From contig CAVPJC010000008.1 in the NCBI GenBank assembly GCA_963705155.1, positions 1 through 49,574 on the forward strand: a stretch of 49,574 nucleotides of DNA. The letters are read 5' to 3'. This DNA comes from CAVPJC01 sp963705155. GTDB lineage: Bacteria; Chloroflexota; Anaerolineae; Anaerolineales; UBA4823. The notes beneath the pieces were generated by a model. It was given only the letters and a program-made list of their open reading frames with translations. It searched no databases and had not been told where the DNA came from. The position numbers were made by a program, and so were the translations under genes. Positions 46,181-49,574 of the stretch are shown here, piece by piece (position 1 is the first letter of the stretch; the number at the start of each line of letters is the position of its first letter).

Positions 46181-47051
46181 ATGCCCAATGTTGCGATTGT
46201 CACCGATAGCTGCGCCAGCATTCCGGAAAGCCTGCTGGAATCGCTGAATATCCAATGGGTGCCGTATTATATTCACCGCGGCAGTGAAGTGCTGCGTGAT
46301 CTGGTCACCATCCAGCGTGAGGCATTTTACAACTGGCTGCCAACAGCTCGGGAGCTGCCTAAAACAGCCAGCCCGGACGGGTGATTACCTGACGGTATAT
46401 GAGAAACTTGTTGACGAGGGAGTGGAAGAGGTGGTCAGCATCCACATGACCTCGCGCGGCAGCGGAGCTTACCAGGCGGCAGTGGCAGCACAGGACATCG
46501 CCCGTGAGATGCTTCCGAAGCTCAAAATTGAGGTCATTGATACCTTCAACGTTTCCATGTGCCATGGATGGATGGTGATTGAAGCGGCGCGCGAAGCCTT
46601 GCTCGGCCATCCGTTGAGCACGATCGTCGCACAAGTCAAAGCATTGATACCGTTGACCAAAATGATCCAGACGGCAGATACGCTCAGATACCTGTATATG
46701 GGTGGGCGGATTGGCAAGGCCAAGCACCTGGTGGGTACGCTTCTGAACATCAAACCACTGATCAGCATGGAAGATGGGGTTATTGTGCCGGTTAGAACAG
46801 CGCGCAGCCCGCGGCCAGGCTTACCGGATGATGGTGGAAAAAATCGAGGCCGCCGTAGGATCCATGGGAAAGGTGAAGGTTCCTATGTGCACGCCACGGC
46901 GCGAGAGGAAGCCGAGAAAATTCGCAGCATGGTGGAAGAACGGATAGAATGTGTGGAAACCATCATCGCCGAGCTTTCACCGGCGCTGGGAGTGCATACC
47001 GGCCCGGGAACAGCAGGATTGTGCTATTACCCGGTGAAGTCGCTCATCTGA
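46181..47051 (+). CDS. DegV family fatty-acid-binding protein, two indels
   Basis: Soluble two-domain protein that binds a long-chain fatty acid; in Firmicutes such FakB proteins present fatty acids to the kinase FakA. ATG 46181 starts MPNVAIVTDSCASIPESLLE (VTDS signature). A change near 46380 leads to VEEVVSIHMTSRGSGAYQAA (the acyl-binding TSxxSGxxQ-type loop), KIEVIDTFNVSMCHGWMVIE, and DTLRYLYMGGRIGKAKHLVG with NIKPLISMEDGVIVPV, the DegV domain-2 signature. A second change near 46800 leads to the final domain and GVHTGPGTAGLCYYP. It is close to fabF and an acyl-CoA ligase, fitting lipid handling. No FakA gene is in the window. Confidence 0.87.
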
Positions 47052-47188
47052 GCAATGTACAATGTAGGGAAGGATCGTCCCGGGCGGAGTGCATCAAGGC
47101 TCTCATCCCTAATTTTCAAGGATAAACCGGGTTGGTGTGACTGCGCTTTCAGTATGGAACCAGGGGCTGTTTCTACCAGCTTCTCTAT

Positions 47189-48443
47189 TCAGAGACACGC
47201 TGGAAGATTCAAGGCTGAATTGTGCCCACCAAAGCCGAGGGAAAGCGACATGGCTGTTTCCACTGCAACAGAACGCGCCCTGCAGGGGGACGTAGTCCAG
47301 GTCGCACTGGGGATCGGGGCTGGTCAGGTTGATGGTGGGTGGAACGCGGCCTTTCAGGATAGCCTGGGTGCATACCACGGCTTCAAACGCTCCGGCGCCG
47401 GCAAGCATGTGACCCGTGCAAGATTTGGTTGAGCTGACCGGGATCATCTGTGCGGCTTCTCCCAGCACGGCGTGGATCGCACGCGTTTCCGGCGGGATCG
47501 CCGCCGGGTGTGGCAGTGCCGTGGGCGTTGATGTAGGACAGCCGGTTGGGCGCCAGGCCGGAACGCGGCGAAGCCAGCCGAATACAGGCGGCTGCACCCA
47601 GGCCCCGGGTATCCGGGGCGGTGGGGTGGGGGGCATCTGACGTGGCAGCATAAGCGATCAGCTCAAGCAGGGGCAGGGCGCCGCGCTGCAAAGCCACATC
47701 CAAGTCTTCCAACACCAGCAGAGCGCCGCCCTCGGCAATGACGAAGCCATAGACCCCGATCCACGTCAAAGGGCCGGCTGGCCCCGCCGGGATCATCGTT
47801 GCGGTGTGAGAGGGCGCGCATGCGGTCAAAAGCGGCTACACCGATGGGGGTGACGGCAGGGGCGAACCCGCCGGTCAGCATGGCCTGCGCATGCCCGCGG
47901 CGGATGGTTTCAAAAGCCTGCCCAACAGCATCAGCTCCGGTGGCGCAGGCTGACCCGACACCAAAATTTGGTCCGCCGCGCTCCGGTGCGAATGGCGATT
48001 TGCACGGCGGGCACATCGATGGTGATCGTAGGAATGAGGAAAGGGTTGACCCGCCGTGGACCCTTTTCTTTGAGCACGTTGAGCTCGCTGGTATAGGTTT
48101 GGATTCCACCTACCCCTGAGCCAACGATCACGCCCACTTCGTAGGGATCGAACTGCTTTATCGAGAATTGAGCCTGGTCAAGGGCCTGTTCCAGGGCCGC
48201 CAGGGCAAACTGGGTGAAACGGTCAGCTCTCCGGGCATCCCGGGCATCCATGCAGGTTAGGGGATCAAAGCCGTGGGCTTCGCCGGCAATGCGTACATCG
48301 AAACCGCTGGCATCAAACAGGCTGATGGGGGCAATCCCCGAGCGCCCAGCCACCAGGTTATTCCAGGCGGTGTTGACATCCAGCCCAACCGGCGAAATGA
48401 CGCCCATACCGGTGATCACTACGCGGCAGTTATTTGAGTTCAT
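47189..48443 (-). CDS. fabF: 3-oxoacyl-[acyl-carrier-protein] synthase II FabF, several indels
   Basis: Condensing enzyme that extends acyl-ACP with malonyl-ACP. ATG 48443 (after TTG 48452) starts MNSNNCRVVITGMGVISPVG. It then reads YEVGVIVGSGVGGIQTY, and in shifted frames the active-site Cys in FGVGSACATGADAVGQAFET, VTPIGVAAFDRMRALS, YGFVIAEGGALLVLEDLDVA, the first His in SYINAHGTATPGGD, and the second in VSSTKSCTGHMLAGAGAFEA. The end GFGGHNSAL is present and stops at 47189-47191. About five frame changes lie near 47990, 47830, 47770, 47510 and 47230. It is separated from the upstream acyl-CoA ligase by a terminator, so it has its own promoter. Confidence 0.9.
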
Positions 48444-48540
48444 GGTTGGCAATTATTCCACAGTTACCTCCATCTTTGGGTGGAAATTTGATTAAGAAAA
48501 ATTGCTCTCGCAAAGCCCTATCGGATTTGCCGCGGCAGTT

Positions 48541-48577
48541 AAACAAAAGGAGCCAGACTGGACCTCGCCTGGCTCCC
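48541..48577 (-). terminator. Hairpin terminator after the acyl-CoA ligase gene
   Basis: On the minus strand GGAGCCAG (48576-48569) pairs with CTGGCTCC (48556-48549) and is followed by TTTTGTTT. The stem is 8 bp with a 12-base loop. It lies 19 bases after the ligase stop codon. Confidence 0.75.
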
Positions 48578-48595
48578 TGCCTGACATCGTACAGG

Positions 48596-49574
48596 TTACT
48601 TGACTGTCTCTTTGTGCTGCCGCACCAACTCACGGCGCAGGATCTTACCTACGGTGGTTTTTGGCAGCTCGGTGCGGAATTCCACATGGGTGGGTACTTT
48701 GAATTTGGCCAGGCGATCTTTGCACCAATCACGCACCTCTTCCTCGGTCAGGTTTTCGCCGGGCTTGAGCACCACCCAGGCTTTGACCGTCTCGTAGCGG
48801 TGCGGGTCAGGGATACCGGCTACTCCGGCTTCGAGCACCTTGGGATGGGCCTGGAGCCCCTGTTCCTCGACCTCACGCGGCCAGACCTGCAGCCCGCCCA
48901 GCTTAATCAAGGCTTTCTTCCGGTCGACGATATAAAAATAACCCCCGGCGTCCATCCGGGCGATATCGCCGGTGTGGAGCAGCAATCCCGCAGGCTTGGC
49001 CGTCTCTCAGGCAGATGATGATAAGCAGTCATCACCTGCGGCCGGGATCAAAAGCTTGCCGACTCGCCTGACGGGAGGACGTCGCCCATCTCCAGCCTGA
49101 CGATGCGCAGATCGACATCCGGCAGGGGCAGGCCGATCGAACCGGTGCGATTTTCACCCAATACCGGGTTGCAGTGTGTGGCGGGGGCGTCCGACAGTCC
49201 GTAGCCCTCGATTGGTTTCCCGCCGGTAAGCGCTTCAAACTTCTCTTTCGTCTCTCCATCAATAGGGCTGAGCCGGAGATGCAAGCCTTGATCCGAACTC
49301 AGGGTATATTTCCCAGCCAGCACGTCCGGGTGGTTATTGATCGCATTGTAAAGCGTAGGAACACCTGGGAAAAACCGTGGCTTGGTACATTTGGATGTTT
49401 GTCAAAATTTCGATCAGATTGCGCGGGTTGGGCACCATCACCAGCGATGCTCCACACGTCCCCATGGCAAAGTTCATCCCCGACCACCATCCCATACACA
49501 TGGGACAACGGGATGCCCATGAGGGTCGACTTCTTTACCGTCCTCGGCAGTGACAAACCACTCGCGAATTTGCA
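48596..49574 (-). CDS. Long-chain acyl-CoA ligase (AMP-binding), 5' end outside window, indels
   Basis: Adenylate-forming enzyme that activates a carboxylic acid to an acyl-CoA. Reading from the right edge: a part with LMGIPLSHVYGMVVGD (near 49520), then ALTGGKPIEGYGLSDAPATH (the YGLSE/T adenylate motif) with PVLGENRTGSIGLPLPDVDL, then LHTGDIARMDAGGYFYIVDR and KKALIKLGGLQVWPREVEEQ (A8 hinge), and FRTELPKTTVGKILRRELV (catalytic Lys motif) to the stop at 48596. The order and motifs match FadD-type medium/long-chain ligases. Frame changes lie near 49000 and 49350. The N-terminal half is beyond the window. The substrate chain length is unknown. Confidence 0.85.

Noticed and set aside
1..49574. 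CRISPR array, tRNA or rRNA genes
   Set aside because: No regularly spaced repeats, cloverleaf-like segments with a TTCAA-type arm, or rRNA-like stretches were recognised by eye; a tRNAscan/Infernal run could overturn this.

Overview
The window looks like part of a chromosome from an anaerobic member of the Chloroflexota (Anaerolineae-like). This is an inference from gene content: a division and cell-wall cluster running murD to ftsZ, a nrdR plus B12-dependent ribonucleotide reductase pair, several DinB-fold proteins, and Thr/Pro-rich surface proteins. No rRNA or tRNA was seen to fix the taxonomy. Most of the DNA is GC-rich; about 14.8-19.7 kb is visibly AT-rich and appears foreign. Many genes, including essential ones (murD, ftsW, murG, murC, murB, ftsZ, nrdR, fabF), are split across frames by single-base indels although every domain is present in order. 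I read these as consensus or assembly errors and annotate whole genes across them, so exact ends near indels are approximate.

Layout. 1-11.3 kb (+): murD (5' cut by the window edge), ftsW, murG, a CvpA-like membrane protein, murC, a small unknown gene, murB, ddl, ftsQ, ftsA, ftsZ, then a strong hairpin terminator. 11.6-14.8 kb (+): nrdR and a class II ribonucleotide reductase. 15.0-19.7 kb (+): an AT-rich island with an OLD-type ATPase/TOPRIM nuclease, a small unknown ORF, a GHKL ATPase with a possible PD-(D/E)XK nuclease end, and an orphan ribbon-helix-helix antitoxin gene with an in-frame stop. This is a candidate defence locus. 19.7-21.3 kb (+): two DinB-fold proteins around a DUF1697 protein. 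21.3-25.4 kb (-): a luxE-luxC-ferredoxin operon for acyl activation and reduction, without luciferase genes. 25.4-30.5 kb: lipoprotein, a third DinB-like protein, zinc-ribbon protein, PAS-GGDEF protein, deoxynucleoside kinase and an exported repeat protein.

30.6-40.6 kb (-) is one long co-directional run: pth, mfd, a PglC-like phosphoglycosyl transferase, an EamA transporter, E1-alpha and E1-beta of a thiamine-diphosphate 2-oxoacid dehydrogenase, a fusion of a lipoyl domain, an E3/E1-binding-like segment and a NeuD/PglD sugar N-acyltransferase, and a PglE-like aminotransferase. The E2 catalytic domain that would normally follow the lipoyl arm is replaced by a sugar acyltransferase. This suggests that an acyl group made from a 2-oxoacid is passed on a lipoyl arm directly to an amino sugar, without free acyl-CoA. 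It is the most interesting system in the window.

40.6-49.6 kb: a surface-anchored protein, a metallo-beta-lactamase-fold hydrolase, plsY, a JAMM peptidase, a membrane protein, a methyltransferase, an alkaline-phosphatase-superfamily protein, degV, fabF and an acyl-CoA ligase cut by the window edge; the last group points to lipid metabolism.
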